DNA from: Roseateles violae
GTDB lineage: Bacteria > Pseudomonadota > Gammaproteobacteria > Burkholderiales > Burkholderiaceae_C
Direction: 5' to 3'
Assembly (NCBI RefSeq): GCF_030410485.1
Contig: NZ_JAUHHC010000003.1
Span: forward strand, 744,001-808,000
Length of the DNA stretch: 64,000 bases
The position numbers and the translations under genes are program-made. The notes under the pieces are model-generated. The model was not told the DNA's origin and did no database searches. It worked only from the letters and a program-made list of their open reading frames with translations. Position 1 is the stretch's first letter; each line of letters begins with the position of its first letter. Shown piece after piece: positions 45,338 to 53,963 of the stretch.

Positions 45338-46278
45338 ACGCCAGCCGCCCGACCCGCATCATCGATTCGCACACCGGCGGCGAGCCGACGCGGGTGATTG
45401 TCGCCGGCGGCCCGGATCTGGGCGGCGGCAGCATGGCCGAGCGCCTGCAGCGCTTTCGCGCCGAGCACGATCACTGGCGCCGCGCGGTCGCGCTGGAGCC
45501 GCGCGGCTCCGACGTGATCGTCGGCGCCCTGCTTTGCGCGCCGGCGCAGCCGGGCAGCGCGGCCGGCGTGATCTTCTTCAACAACGTCGGCTATCTGGGC
45601 ATGTGCGGCCACGGCAGCATCGGCCTGATCGCGACCCTGGCCTGGCTGGGCCGCATCGCGCCCGGCCAGCACCGCATCGACACGCCGGTGGGCCCGATCA
45701 GCGCGAGCCTGCATGCCGACGGCCGGGTCAGCATCGCCAATGTGCCGGCCTACCGCCATGCGCGGCGGGTCGCGGTCGAGTTCGGCGGCCGCAGCGTCCA
45801 CGGCGACATCGCCTGGGGCGGCAACTGGTTCTTCCTCTGCGAGGACCATGGCCTCCTGCTGGAGGCGGCGCGCGTCGAGGCGCTGACCGAATTCGCCTGG
45901 GGGCTGCGCCAGGCGCTGCGCGCGCAAGGCATCAGCGGGGCGGCCGGCGCCGAGATCGACCATATCGAGCTGGTCTCGGCCGCCCACGACCCGGCCAACA
46001 GCGGCCGCAACTTCGTGCTCTGCCCCGGCAAGGCCTGGGACCGCAGCCCCTGCGGCACCGGCACCAGCGCCAAGCTGGCCTGCCTGGCGGCCGAGGGCAA
46101 GCTGGCGCCGGGCGCGCTCTGGCGCCAGGAAAGCGTGATCGGCAGCGTGTTCGAGGCGTCCTACGCGGAAGGGCCCGAGGGCCAGGTTTTGCCGACCATC
46201 GCCGGCCGCGCCCACATCACGCTGGACGCGCAGCTGGTCTTCGAGGACGAGGATCCCTTCGCCTGGGGCTTGCGCTAG
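45334..46278 (+). CDS. 4-hydroxyproline 2-epimerase (proline racemase family)
   Basis: 314 aa. Cofactor-independent epimerase that uses two cysteines as acid and base. Both are present: Cys91 in GMCGHGSIG and Cys240 in [13 protein letters not shown] Thr in place of the first Cys would mean a 3-hydroxyproline dehydratase, so racemase/epimerase activity is favoured. [13 protein letters not shown] opens the family. The position beside a DapA-like deaminase supports trans-4-hydroxy-L-proline to cis-4-hydroxy-D-proline. Translationally coupled to gntR. Confidence 0.87.
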   Translation: MNASRPTRIIDSHTGGEPTRVIVAGGPDLGGGSMAERLQRFRAEHDHWRRAVALEPRGSDVIVGALLCAPAQPGSAAGVIFFNNVGYLGMCGHGSIGLIATLAWLGRIAPGQHRIDTPVGPISASLHADGRVSIANVPAYRHARRVAVEFGGRSVHGDIAWGGNWFFLCEDHGLLLEAARVEALTEFAWGLRQALRAQGISGAAGAEIDHIELVSAAHDPANSGRNFVLCPGKAWDRSPCGTGTSAKLACLAAEGKLAPGALWRQESVIGSVFEASYAEGPEGQVLPTIAGRAHITLDAQLVFEDEDPFAWGLR

Positions 46279-46787
46279 GCGGCCAGCGCCGCGCCACCGG
46301 CGCCGAGCCGGCGGCGCAGGCGCCGCAGCTGCAGCGTCACGCCGACGATCAGCAACATGAAAAGCAGGCCCGCCACCGCCTGCAGCTGCGGCGCCTCCGG
46401 GCTGGCCAGCAAGGGCGCGCCGAGCGGCAGCCGCGTCGTCGTCTCGGTGATGGCGGGAATCCAATGGAACATGAAGCTGGTCGAGTAGGCGACCACCTCC
46501 ACATAGGGCGCGGCGCGGCCGAACCAGCCCAGGCGGCCGGCCCCCCAGGCGATGCCCAGCACGATCAGGGTCAGCACGCCCAGGGCATGCGGCTTGCCGA
46601 AGCCGCCATGGGCGAAGATGCCGAAGCCGGTCAGGCAGGTCAACACCGTCGCCCACAGATAGAGGCGGCCGATGCGATTGCCGGAAACGATCTGCCCGTC
46701 GCGCGCCAGCGCGATCAGGCCGGCGGCAACGGCGACAAGACTGATCGCCGTATGGACGATGCCCAGATTGGAGAGTCCTGATGACAT
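46275..46787 (-). CDS. Four-helix membrane protein, unknown
   Basis: 170 aa with four predicted spans: [50 protein letters not shown] and [18 protein letters not shown], ending in a basic tail [12 protein letters not shown] lies 6 bases before the ATG. Overlaps the convergent epimerase gene by 4 bp. The HTAIS...NRIGRLYL pattern recalls small DUF2306-like membrane proteins, but I cannot assign a role. Confidence 0.72.
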   Translation of the reverse strand: MSSGLSNLGIVHTAISLVAVAAGLIALARDGQIVSGNRIGRLYLWATVLTCLTGFGIFAHGGFGKPHALGVLTLIVLGIAWGAGRLGWFGRAAPYVEVVAYSTSFMFHWIPAITETTTRLPLGAPLLASPEAPQLQAVAGLLFMLLIVGVTLQLRRLRRRLGAGGAALAA

Positions 46788-46906
46788 CTGCAGCTCCTGC
46801 GGGTGAGGAAGAAACCGGACCGCCGCGATGGTGGCCGAACGCGCGGCGACTGTCGAGGCGGCTCCCCTAGGTTGACCGCGCTCGGCGCTTCACCGATGCT
46901 GTCCAT

Positions 46907-48415
46907 ATGCACCGTTACTGTGCCTTTCTGATCGGCGCCCTCCTGCTGTGCCTCATGCCGGCCTGGGCACGGGACGATGCAGCAAGCCTGCGCATCGGCT
47001 CCAAGCGTTTCACCGAGTCCTACATCCTGGCCGAGCTGCTGGCGCAGACGGCGCGGCCGCATGCGCCGGCCGTCGAGCTGAAGCCCGGCCTGGGCAATAC
47101 GGCCATCGTCTACGCGGCGCTGCGCAACGGCAGCATCGATCTCTACCCGGAGTACCTGGGCACCATCGATCAGGAGATCCTGCAGAACCGCGGCGGCGGG
47201 CCGGCCTCGCTGGCGGCGGTGCGCGAGCGCCTGCGGCCGCTGGGCCTGGGCGTGGACATCGCCTTCGGCTTCAACGACGGCTACGCGCTGGCCATGCGCG
47301 CCGACACGGCCGCGCGCCTGGGCATCGTCAGGCTGTCCGACCTGGCCCGTCACCCCGGGCTGCGGCTGGCGCTGAGCAACGAGTTCATCGGCCGCGCCGA
47401 CGGCTGGGCTGGCCTGGCCGCGCGCTACGGCCTGCCGCACAAGCCCAGCGGTCTGGACCATGGCCTGGCCTACGACGCGCTAGTCTCCAGGCAGGTCGAT
47501 GTGATCGACATCTACACCACCGACGCCAAGATCGCCCATCTGGGCCTGACGGTGCTGGCCGACGATGGCGCCTATTTCCCGCGTTATGACGCGGTCGTGC
47601 TGTACCGGCTCGATGTGCCCCAGCGCTTTCCGCAGGCCTGGTCGGCGCTGCAGCGCCTGGCCGGCAGCATCGACGAGACGGCGATGATCGCGATGAACGC
47701 GCAGGCCGAACTGCAGGGCATGGGTTTCGATGCGATCGCCGCCGCGCACCTGGCCGGCCGCCCCGAATCCGACACGCAGCGCGGCCTCTGGGCCAAGCTC
47801 TTCGGCCCGGACCTGCTGCGCCTGAGCGGCCAGCATCTGGGCCTGGTGCTGGCCGCCGTCGCGCTGGCGGTGCTGGTCGGCGTGCCGCTGGCCGTCGCGG
47901 TCGCGCCCTATCCGGGCCCGCGCGCCTTCGTGCTCGGCGCCAGCGGCCTGCTGCAGACGGTGCCCTCGCTGGCCCTGCTGGCCGCGCTGATCAGCTGGGT
48001 CGACCGCATCGGCGCGCTGCCGGCCCTGCTGGCGCTGACGCTCTACGCGCTGCTGCCCATCATGCGCAATACCTGCACCGGCCTGGCCGAGGTGCCGGCC
48101 GGGCTGAAGCTGGCCGGCATGGCCCTGGGCCTGAGCAGCGCGCAGCGCCTGCGCCTGATCGAGCTGCCGCTGGCCCTGCCGACGATCACCGCCGGCGTGC
48201 GCACCGCCACCAGCATCGCCGTCGGCACGGCGACGATTGCCGCCTTCATCGGCGCCGGCGGTTATGGCGAGCGCATCGTCACCGGCCTGGCGTTGAACGA
48301 CAAGCAGCTGCTGCTGGCCGGCGCGCTGCCGGCGGCGGCGCTGGCGCTGGCCTTCGAGGGATTGTTCGGCCTGCTGGCCTGGCGACAGAAACGCAAGAAG
48401 GAGCAATGGCAATGA
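46907..48415 (+). CDS. Osmoprotectant-type ABC transporter: binding protein fused to permease
   Basis: 502 aa. After a signal-like N-terminus (CAFLIGALLLCLMPAWA), residues ~25-275 form a glycine-betaine/choline-type substrate-binding domain (RIGSKRFTESYILAELLAQ, LYPEYLGT, DVIDIYTTDAKI). Residues ~295-500 form a permease with QTVPSLALLAALISW and an EAA loop LGLSSAQRLRLIELPLALP. In OpuF/BilEB-type fusions the order is permease then binding domain, so this order is reversed. No ATPase gene is adjacent. The 3' end overlaps the DUF72 start. Confidence 0.88.
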   Translation: MHRYCAFLIGALLLCLMPAWARDDAASLRIGSKRFTESYILAELLAQTARPHAPAVELKPGLGNTAIVYAALRNGSIDLYPEYLGTIDQEILQNRGGGPASLAAVRERLRPLGLGVDIAFGFNDGYALAMRADTAARLGIVRLSDLARHPGLRLALSNEFIGRADGWAGLAARYGLPHKPSGLDHGLAYDALVSRQVDVIDIYTTDAKIAHLGLTVLADDGAYFPRYDAVVLYRLDVPQRFPQAWSALQRLAGSIDETAMIAMNAQAELQGMGFDAIAAAHLAGRPESDTQRGLWAKLFGPDLLRLSGQHLGLVLAAVALAVLVGVPLAVAVAPYPGPRAFVLGASGLLQTVPSLALLAALISWVDRIGALPALLALTLYALLPIMRNTCTGLAEVPAGLKLAGMALGLSSAQRLRLIELPLALPTITAGVRTATSIAVGTATIAAFIGAGGYGERIVTGLALNDKQLLLAGALPAAALALAFEGLFGLLAWRQKRKKEQWQ

Positions 48416-49218
48416 GCGAGACGAATCCAAGCATCCGCGTCGGCATCGGCGGCTGGAATTTCGAGCCCTGGCGCGACAACTTCTATCCCAAGGGCTGGCC
48501 GCAGCAGCGCGAGCTCGAGTACGCGAGCCGCCAGCTCAGTGCGATCGAGATCAACAGCACCTACTACAGCTCGCAAAAGCCCAGCACCTTCGCGAAATGG
48601 CGCGAGGACACGCCGGACGATTTCATGTTCTCGCTGAAGGCCTCGCGCTTCGCGACCAACCGCCGCGTGCTGGCCGAGGCCGGCGAATCGGTGCAGCGCT
48701 TCGTCGGCAGCGGCATCGCCGAGCTGGCGGCCAAGCTGGGGCCTATCGTCTGGCAGTTCGCGCCCAGCAAGCGTTTCGAGCCGGAGGACTTCGAGGCCTT
48801 TCTGAAGCTGCTGCCGGCGAGCGTGGACGGCATCGCGCTGCGCCATGCGCTCGATGTGCGGCACGAGAGCTTCCGCTGCGCCGAGTATCTGGCCCTGGCG
48901 CGGCGCTACCGGGCGGGCACGGTGTTCACCGACTCGGACGACTATCCGCCCATCGCCGACATCACCGGCAACTTCGTCTACACGCGCATGATGCGCACGC
49001 GGAGCGAACTGCCCGAGGGCTGCACGGCCGAGGTGCTGGACGCGCTGGCCGATTGCGGCCGGGCCTGGGCCGCCGGCCGGGAGCCCGAGGGCCTCCCAAA
49101 AGTAGAAAACACGCCGGCGGCCGGGCAACCACGCGACGTGTTCATGTTCTTCATCAGTGGCGCCAAGGAGCGGGCGCCGGCCGCGGCGATGGCCTTGCGC
49201 CAGCGCCTGCAGCGCTGA
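48412..49218 (+). CDS. DUF72 protein (first copy)
   Basis: 268 aa from ATG 48412, chosen over ATG 48406 for the AAGGAG spacing and the ATGA overlap with the transporter stop. DUF72 TIM-barrel-like family: RVGIGGWNFEPWRDNFYP, LSAIEINSTYYSSQKPSTFAKW, DFMFSLKASRFATNRR, KLGPIVWQFAPSKRFEPEDFEAFL and DVRHESF. Function not known; conserved acidic and aromatic residues suggest an enzyme. A distant paralogue is at 61885-62646. Confidence 0.9.
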   Translation: MSETNPSIRVGIGGWNFEPWRDNFYPKGWPQQRELEYASRQLSAIEINSTYYSSQKPSTFAKWREDTPDDFMFSLKASRFATNRRVLAEAGESVQRFVGSGIAELAAKLGPIVWQFAPSKRFEPEDFEAFLKLLPASVDGIALRHALDVRHESFRCAEYLALARRYRAGTVFTDSDDYPPIADITGNFVYTRMMRTRSELPEGCTAEVLDALADCGRAWAAGREPEGLPKVENTPAAGQPRDVFMFFISGAKERAPAAAMALRQRLQR

Positions 49219-49225
49219 GGCTTGC

Positions 49226-49540
49226 TTACTTCTTGGCCGTGGCCTTCTTGCCGGCGGCGGTCGGGTTTTCCGACATCAGGCGGTTCGGATCGCTCTTGCC
49301 CAGGAAGGCGGCGTATTGCGCGTCGGTGCAGTCCAGCGTCTTGCCGGCCTGGGCCTCGCCCTTGTACTGGCCTTGCGAGTAGACGAAGTGGTACTCGTTG
49401 CCACCCTTGGCGGATTCGAGCTTGGCCATGTGCTGGGCCGCGCATTCGGCGCGCAGCGCGCCCATTTCGCCATCGGCGGTGGCGGCAAAGCTGGCGGCGG
49501 TCAGCGGGGCCAGGATCAGGGCAAGGAGTGCGCGCTTCAT
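49226..49540 (-). CDS. Small exported protein, unknown
   Basis: 104 aa with a signal peptide (KRALLALILAPLTAASFA, cleavage about residue 20). The mature part is lysine/alanine-rich with two Cys (RAECAAQH, LDCTDAQ) that could pair, and EYHFVYSQGQYKGEAQAG. No family recognised. Convergent with the DUF72 gene, 8 bp apart. Confidence 0.7.
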   Translation of the reverse strand: MKRALLALILAPLTAASFAATADGEMGALRAECAAQHMAKLESAKGGNEYHFVYSQGQYKGEAQAGKTLDCTDAQYAAFLGKSDPNRLMSENPTAAGKKATAKK

Positions 49541-49805
49541 GGAGAGAGCCTTTGCTTGATAAGAGAGAGATGAAGTGAACGAAGCCGGTACAGCAGGCGA
49601 TGAAAACGGTGCTTAGCTTAGCGGCGCGGCCGCCGCCGCGCTCCCCGCGACCGGGGGAGTCGAGGTGTGAAATACCTCACGAATCGACCTCGGGTCTTCC
49701 CTTGTCGAAAGCGCGCCACCCCGTTCGTCGTCTCACCAAGGGGCTTTGCTGTTCCGGATGGCCCGCCCCGAATCCAAACCTTCGTCAGCGATACAGGAGA
49801 CTTCC

Positions 49806-50690
49806 ATGCGATTCATGATTCTGGTCAAGGCCACGGCCGATTCCGAGGCGGGCGTGATGCCCAGCGAGCAGTTGCTGGCCGCGATGGGCGCCTATAACGA
49901 GGAGCTGGTCAAGGCCGGCGTGATGCAGGCCGGCGAGGGCCTGCACCCCAGCAGCAAGGGCGCGCGCGTGCGCTTCTCGGGCGCCGAGCGCCAGGTGGTC
50001 GACGGGCCTTTTGCCGAGACCAAGGAGCTGGTGGCCGGCTTCTGGATCTGGAACGTGAAATCGCTCGAGGAGGCGATCGCCTGGGTCAGGCGTTGCCCGA
50101 ACCCGATGCCGGGCGACTCCGAGATCGAGATCCGCCGCATCTTCGAAGCCGAGGACTTCGGGCCCGAGTTCACGCCCGAGCTGCGCGAGCAGGAGGAGCG
50201 GCTGCGCGCGCAGATCGCTGTTGCACCGGTGCCCCCGGCCCGCGGCGCCATCCCCTATCTGGTCATCAAGGACGCGGCCGCGGCCATCGCCTTCTATCAG
50301 CAGGTCTTCGGCGCCGAGCAGCTGCTGCGCCTCGATGCGCCGGACGGCAAGCCCATGCATGCCGAGCTGCGGGTCGGTCCGGCCAGCTTCATGCTGACCG
50401 AGGAGCGGCCCGAGTACGGCGCGCTGAGCCCGCTGACCATCGGCGGCTCGGCGACGACCAGCACGCTTTATGTGCCGGATGCCGATGCCGTCTTCGGCGC
50501 CGCCCTGGCCGCCGGCGCGCAGCAGCTGATGCCGGTGATGGACCAGTTCTGGGGCGACCGCAGCGGCGCCCTCAGCGACCCCTTCGGCCACAAATGGATG
50601 ATCGCGACGCACAAGGAGGAGCCCAGCGAGGACGAGCTGCGGCGGCGCCTGGCGGCGATGATGGCCGGCATGCCGAACGTCCGCCACTAA
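49806..50690 (+). CDS. YCII-domain and VOC (glyoxalase/PhnB-like) fusion
   Basis: 294 aa from ATG 49806 (AGGAG 7 bases upstream). Residues 1-115 are a YCII/DGPF domain (RFMILVKATADSEAGVMPSE, with QVVDGPFAETKELVAGFWIW). After a linker, residues ~145-275 are a PhnB-like vicinal oxygen chelate domain (IPYLVIKDAAAAIAFYQQVFGAEQ, HAELRVGPASFMLTEE, DRSGALSDPFGHKWMIATH). The two are usually separate genes encoded side by side; here they form one chain. Reaction unknown. Confidence 0.85.
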   Translation: MRFMILVKATADSEAGVMPSEQLLAAMGAYNEELVKAGVMQAGEGLHPSSKGARVRFSGAERQVVDGPFAETKELVAGFWIWNVKSLEEAIAWVRRCPNPMPGDSEIEIRRIFEAEDFGPEFTPELREQEERLRAQIAVAPVPPARGAIPYLVIKDAAAAIAFYQQVFGAEQLLRLDAPDGKPMHAELRVGPASFMLTEERPEYGALSPLTIGGSATTSTLYVPDADAVFGAALAAGAQQLMPVMDQFWGDRSGALSDPFGHKWMIATHKEEPSEDELRRRLAAMMAGMPNVRH

Positions 50691-50694
50691 AGGC

Positions 50695-51594
50695 TCAGCG
50701 CGGCGCGAGGAACTGCCCGCGCGCCGCCTCGGTGATCGCGACGACGCAGGGGTGGGTGATGCGGCGCTCGACCGAGATCGCGAAGAACTCCTCAACCAGC
50801 TCGGCCGTGCGGCCCAGCACCTCGACGCCATACTGCTCGCAGGTCTCGGCCTCCAGCACGGCCGGCGACATGAAGACGCCGCGGCCCTCGGCGCCGAAGG
50901 CCTTCAGGAGCGCCGCGTCGTCGAACTCGCCGATCAGCCGCGGCCGCACGCCCTGCTCGGCCAGCCAGATGTCCAGGCGCTGGCGCATCGCCGAGCCGGC
51001 GCCCTGCACCAGCATCGGCGCACCATCCAGGCATTGGGGGAAGTCCCCGCTCAGCTGCTTCTTCAAGCCCGGCGCGGCGAAGAAGCTCATTGCCGTCATG
51101 CCCAGCGCATGGCTGAAGGCCTTGACGCTGAGCTTGCGGCCCATCGGCTCGTCGGCGATGACCAGGTCGAGCCGGTGCACGGAGAGCTGCGCCAGCAGAT
51201 CCTGCAGCTTGCCCTCGTGGCAGATCAGGCGCACCGCCTGCGGGCCGTCCAGGGCCGGCTCGAGCAGGCGGTAGGCGATGGACTTGGGCACCTGGTCGGC
51301 GATGCCGACGCGGAAGTCCAGCACCTCGGCGCCCTCGCGGCCACGGCCGATCGCCGCCTCCAGCTCCGCGCTGAGCGCGAAGATCTGCTCGGCATAGGCC
51401 AGCGCGACGCGGCCGTCCTCGGTCAGCTCCAGGCGCCGCCCGCTTTTCTTGAACAGCGCGCAGCCCAGCCGGTCCTCGAGCAGCTTGATCTGGGTGGACA
51501 GGGTCTGCGGCGTCGTGTGCAATTGCTCGCCGGCTCGCATCACCCCGCCGGCCTTGGCCGTCGCCCAGAAATAGTACAGATGCTTGAAGTTCAT
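50695..51594 (-). CDS. nhaR: LysR-family regulator, NhaR type
   Basis: 299 aa. The N-terminus MNFKHLYYFWATAKAGGVMRAGEQLH with TPQTLSTQIKLLEDRLG is the NhaR signature (a sodium-responsive activator of the NhaA antiporter in E. coli). Effector domain follows. It diverges from a TerC gene across 79 AT-rich bp containing TTCTAAAAGAA, a likely LysR-type site. NhaR-TerC pairing, not NhaR-NhaA, suggests a metal/ion-homeostasis role here. Confidence 0.85.
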   Translation of the reverse strand: MNFKHLYYFWATAKAGGVMRAGEQLHTTPQTLSTQIKLLEDRLGCALFKKSGRRLELTEDGRVALAYAEQIFALSAELEAAIGRGREGAEVLDFRVGIADQVPKSIAYRLLEPALDGPQAVRLICHEGKLQDLLAQLSVHRLDLVIADEPMGRKLSVKAFSHALGMTAMSFFAAPGLKKQLSGDFPQCLDGAPMLVQGAGSAMRQRLDIWLAEQGVRPRLIGEFDDAALLKAFGAEGRGVFMSPAVLEAETCEQYGVEVLGRTAELVEEFFAISVERRITHPCVVAITEAARGQFLAPR

Positions 51595-51673
51595 TACTTC
51601 CGTTTCATCGAAGTCATGCTTCTAAAAGAACTACTTTACGCGAAGTATTCAACCACCTAAGAATGCGACAACT

Positions 51674-52447
51674 ATGGAATTCCTTCTAGATCCCAATGTC
51701 TGGGTCGCGTTCGCGATGCTCACTGCACTCGAGATCGTCCTGGGCGTCGACAACATCATCTTCATCTCCATCCTGGTCGGCCGCCTGCCGCCGGCGCAGC
51801 GCGACATGGCGCGGCGCCTGGGCCTGGGCTTCGCGATGCTGTCGCGCCTGGCCCTGCTGTTCTCGCTGAGTTGGGTGATGGGCCTGACCAGCGATCTGTT
51901 CAGCGTCGCCGACCAGGGCTTCAGCGGGCGCGATCTGGTGCTGCTCTTGGGTGGCTTGTTCCTGCTCTACAAGGCCTCGCACGAGATCTTCGTCGAGGTC
52001 GAGGCCAAGGAGCTGGACGGCCCGCCGCCCAGCGACCCGGTCGCGCTGAAGGCCGCCGGTCGCAAGGCCTTGATCGGCGTGATCGGCCAGATCGCCATCA
52101 TCGACATCGTCTTCTCGCTCGACTCGGTGATCACCGCCGTCGGCATGGTCGACCAGATCGGCGTGATGGTGGCCGCGGTGATCGCCTCGGTCGGCGTGAT
52201 GCTGTTCGCCGCCAAGCCGATCGGCGAGTTCGTCGATGCCCACCCCTCGGTCAAGGTGCTGGCCCTGGCCTTCCTGGTGATGGTGGGCATGGCGCTGACC
52301 GGCGAGGCTTTCGATATGCACATCCCCAAGGGCTATATCTACGTCGCGATGGCCTTCTCGCTGGGCGTCGAGGCCCTCAATATCCGCGCCCGCGGCAAGC
52401 GCCAGGCGCTCATCCAGCAATCCGCAACCACCAAGGAGTCCGCATGA
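51674..52447 (+). CDS. TerC-family membrane transporter
   Basis: 257-aa integral membrane protein with about seven spans. TerC signatures ALEIVLGVDNIIFISILVGRLP and IIDIVFSLDSVITAVGMV carry the paired Asp of the family (DN...DS), several members of which export Mn2+. AMAFSLGVEALNIRAR closes it. ATGA overlap with the Bax inhibitor gene. Divergent from nhaR. Confidence 0.92.
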   Translation: MEFLLDPNVWVAFAMLTALEIVLGVDNIIFISILVGRLPPAQRDMARRLGLGFAMLSRLALLFSLSWVMGLTSDLFSVADQGFSGRDLVLLLGGLFLLYKASHEIFVEVEAKELDGPPPSDPVALKAAGRKALIGVIGQIAIIDIVFSLDSVITAVGMVDQIGVMVAAVIASVGVMLFAAKPIGEFVDAHPSVKVLALAFLVMVGMALTGEAFDMHIPKGYIYVAMAFSLGVEALNIRARGKRQALIQQSATTKESA

Positions 52448-53139
52448 ACAGCAACGTTCAGAGCTATCAATACGGCGGCTACGCGACCCCCAGCGCCGCC
52501 GAACGCAACCGCACGCTGCGCAACACCTACTGGCTGCTCGCGCTGTCGATGGTGCCGACGGTGCTGGGCGCCTGGATCGGCGTCGCCACCGGCATCGGCC
52601 GCGCGATGTCGCCGGGCATCGGCGCCATCGTCTTCCTGGCCGGCGCCTTCGGCTTCATGTTCGCGATCGAGAAGACCAAGAACTCGGCCGCCGGCGTGCC
52701 GGTGCTGCTGGCCTTCACCTTCTTCATGGGCCTGATGCTGGCGCGCCTGATCGGCGCCGTGCTGGGCCTCTCCAATGGCGCCGCGCTGATCATGACGGCC
52801 TTTGCCGGCACCGGCGCGATCTTCCTCGGCATGGCCTCGCTGTCCAGTGTCATCAAGCGCGACCTGAGCGCGATGGGCAAGTGGCTGTTCATCGGCGCGA
52901 TCCTGCTGATGGTGGCCGGCATCGCCAACATCTTCCTGCAGTCCAGCGCGCTGATGATCACCCTGATGGTGCTGGCGATCGGCATCTTCTCGGCCTTCAT
53001 CCTGCACGACCTGAAGCGCGTGCAGGACGGCCTGGAGACCAATTACATCTCGGCCACCCTGGGCGTCTACCTGAGCCTGTACAACGTGTTCCAGTCGCTG
53101 CTGTCGCTGCTGGGCATCTTTGGCGGCCGTGACGAGTAA
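52444..53139 (+). CDS. Bax inhibitor-1/YccA-family membrane protein
   Basis: 231 aa, seven spans. MNSNVQSYQYGGYA, then RNTYWLLALSMVPTVLGAWIG and the conserved SAFILHDLKRVQDG end (His/Asp of the pH-sensing di-aspartyl pair family). BI-1 proteins are calcium-leak channels or FtsH-modulating proteins in bacteria. Coupled to the TerC gene by a 4-bp overlap. Confidence 0.93.
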   Translation: MNSNVQSYQYGGYATPSAAERNRTLRNTYWLLALSMVPTVLGAWIGVATGIGRAMSPGIGAIVFLAGAFGFMFAIEKTKNSAAGVPVLLAFTFFMGLMLARLIGAVLGLSNGAALIMTAFAGTGAIFLGMASLSSVIKRDLSAMGKWLFIGAILLMVAGIANIFLQSSALMITLMVLAIGIFSAFILHDLKRVQDGLETNYISATLGVYLSLYNVFQSLLSLLGIFGGRDE

Positions 53140-53189
53140 GCACGCAGGAAGCGCAAGCTAGTCCCTCCCCCGTGGCAACGGGGCCTCGA

Positions 53190-53223
53190 CCCTCGATCGG
53201 CAGCCCCGATCGAGGGCTTTTTT
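53190..53223 (+). terminator. Rho-independent terminator after the TerC-BI-1 operon
   Basis: Perfect 11-bp stem CCCTCGATCGG / CCGATCGAGGG, five-base loop CAGCC, then C and six T bases. It lies 50 bp past the stop of the Bax-inhibitor gene and directly before the convergent livF stop. The strong stem may also help stop leftward transcription. Confidence 0.95.
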
Positions 53224-53227
53224 CTTT

Positions 53228-53959
53228 TCAGCCGGCTTTCTTGCCGGCGCCCAGATAGGTCTCGATCACCCGGGGATCGCGCGCCAGTTCGGACGCCGGG
53301 CCTTCCAGCCCGATCTCGCCGGTCTCCAGCACATAGCCGTAGTCGGCCACCTCCAGCGCCGCGCGCGCGTTCTGCTCGATCAGGAGGATGGACACGCCGG
53401 TCTCGCGCAGGCGCGCGACGATGCGGAAGATCTCCTTCACGATCAGCGGCGCCAGGCCCAGGCTGGGCTCGTCCAGCATCAGCACCTTGGGCTGGGCCAT
53501 CAAGGCGCGGCCGACGGCCAGCATCTGTCGCTCGCCGCCGGAGAGCGTGCCCGACAGCTGCTCGCGCCGCTCCTTCAGGCGCGGGAACAGCGCGTAGACC
53601 TTGTCCAGGCCCTCGCGCCAGTCGCGCTGGCCCAGGCGCATCGGCCGGAAGCCGCCCAGCACCAGGTTGTCCTCGACGCTCATGGTCGTGAACAGCTCGC
53701 GTTTCTCCGGCACCAGGGCCAGGCCCTTCATCACCCGCTGCTCCAGGCTCAGCGCCGAGATGTCCTCGCCGTCGAACAGCACGCTGCCGCGGCTGGGCAG
53801 CACGCCCATCAGGGCGTTCAAGGTCGTGCTTTTTCCCGCGCCGTTGGGGCCGATGACGGTGACGACGCTGCCCTGCGGCAGGCGCAGGTTCAGGCCGCTC
53901 AGCACCTCGGCGCGGCCGTAGCCGGCGTGCAGATCGCTCACATGCAGAAGATCGCTCAT
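53228..53959 (-). CDS. livF: LIV-type ABC transporter ATPase (LivF)
   Basis: 243 aa. Walker A GPNGAGKSTT, signature LSGGERQML and Walker B VLMLDEPSLGLAPLI. MSVEDNLVLGGF and the C-terminus SELARDPRVIETYLGAG are characteristic of LivF-type branched-chain amino acid/amide uptake ATPases. 4 bp after the livM-livG stop. Last gene of the operon. Confidence 0.94.
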   Translation of the reverse strand: MSDLLHVSDLHAGYGRAEVLSGLNLRLPQGSVVTVIGPNGAGKSTTLNALMGVLPSRGSVLFDGEDISALSLEQRVMKGLALVPEKRELFTTMSVEDNLVLGGFRPMRLGQRDWREGLDKVYALFPRLKERREQLSGTLSGGERQMLAVGRALMAQPKVLMLDEPSLGLAPLIVKEIFRIVARLRETGVSILLIEQNARAALEVADYGYVLETGEIGLEGPASELARDPRVIETYLGAGKKAG

Positions 53960-53963
53960 CGAA

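Noticed and set aside
49641-49677. Small inverted repeats before the YCII-VOC gene
   Set aside because: Stems of five or six pairs in GC-rich DNA, no T-run and no recognisable operator pattern.
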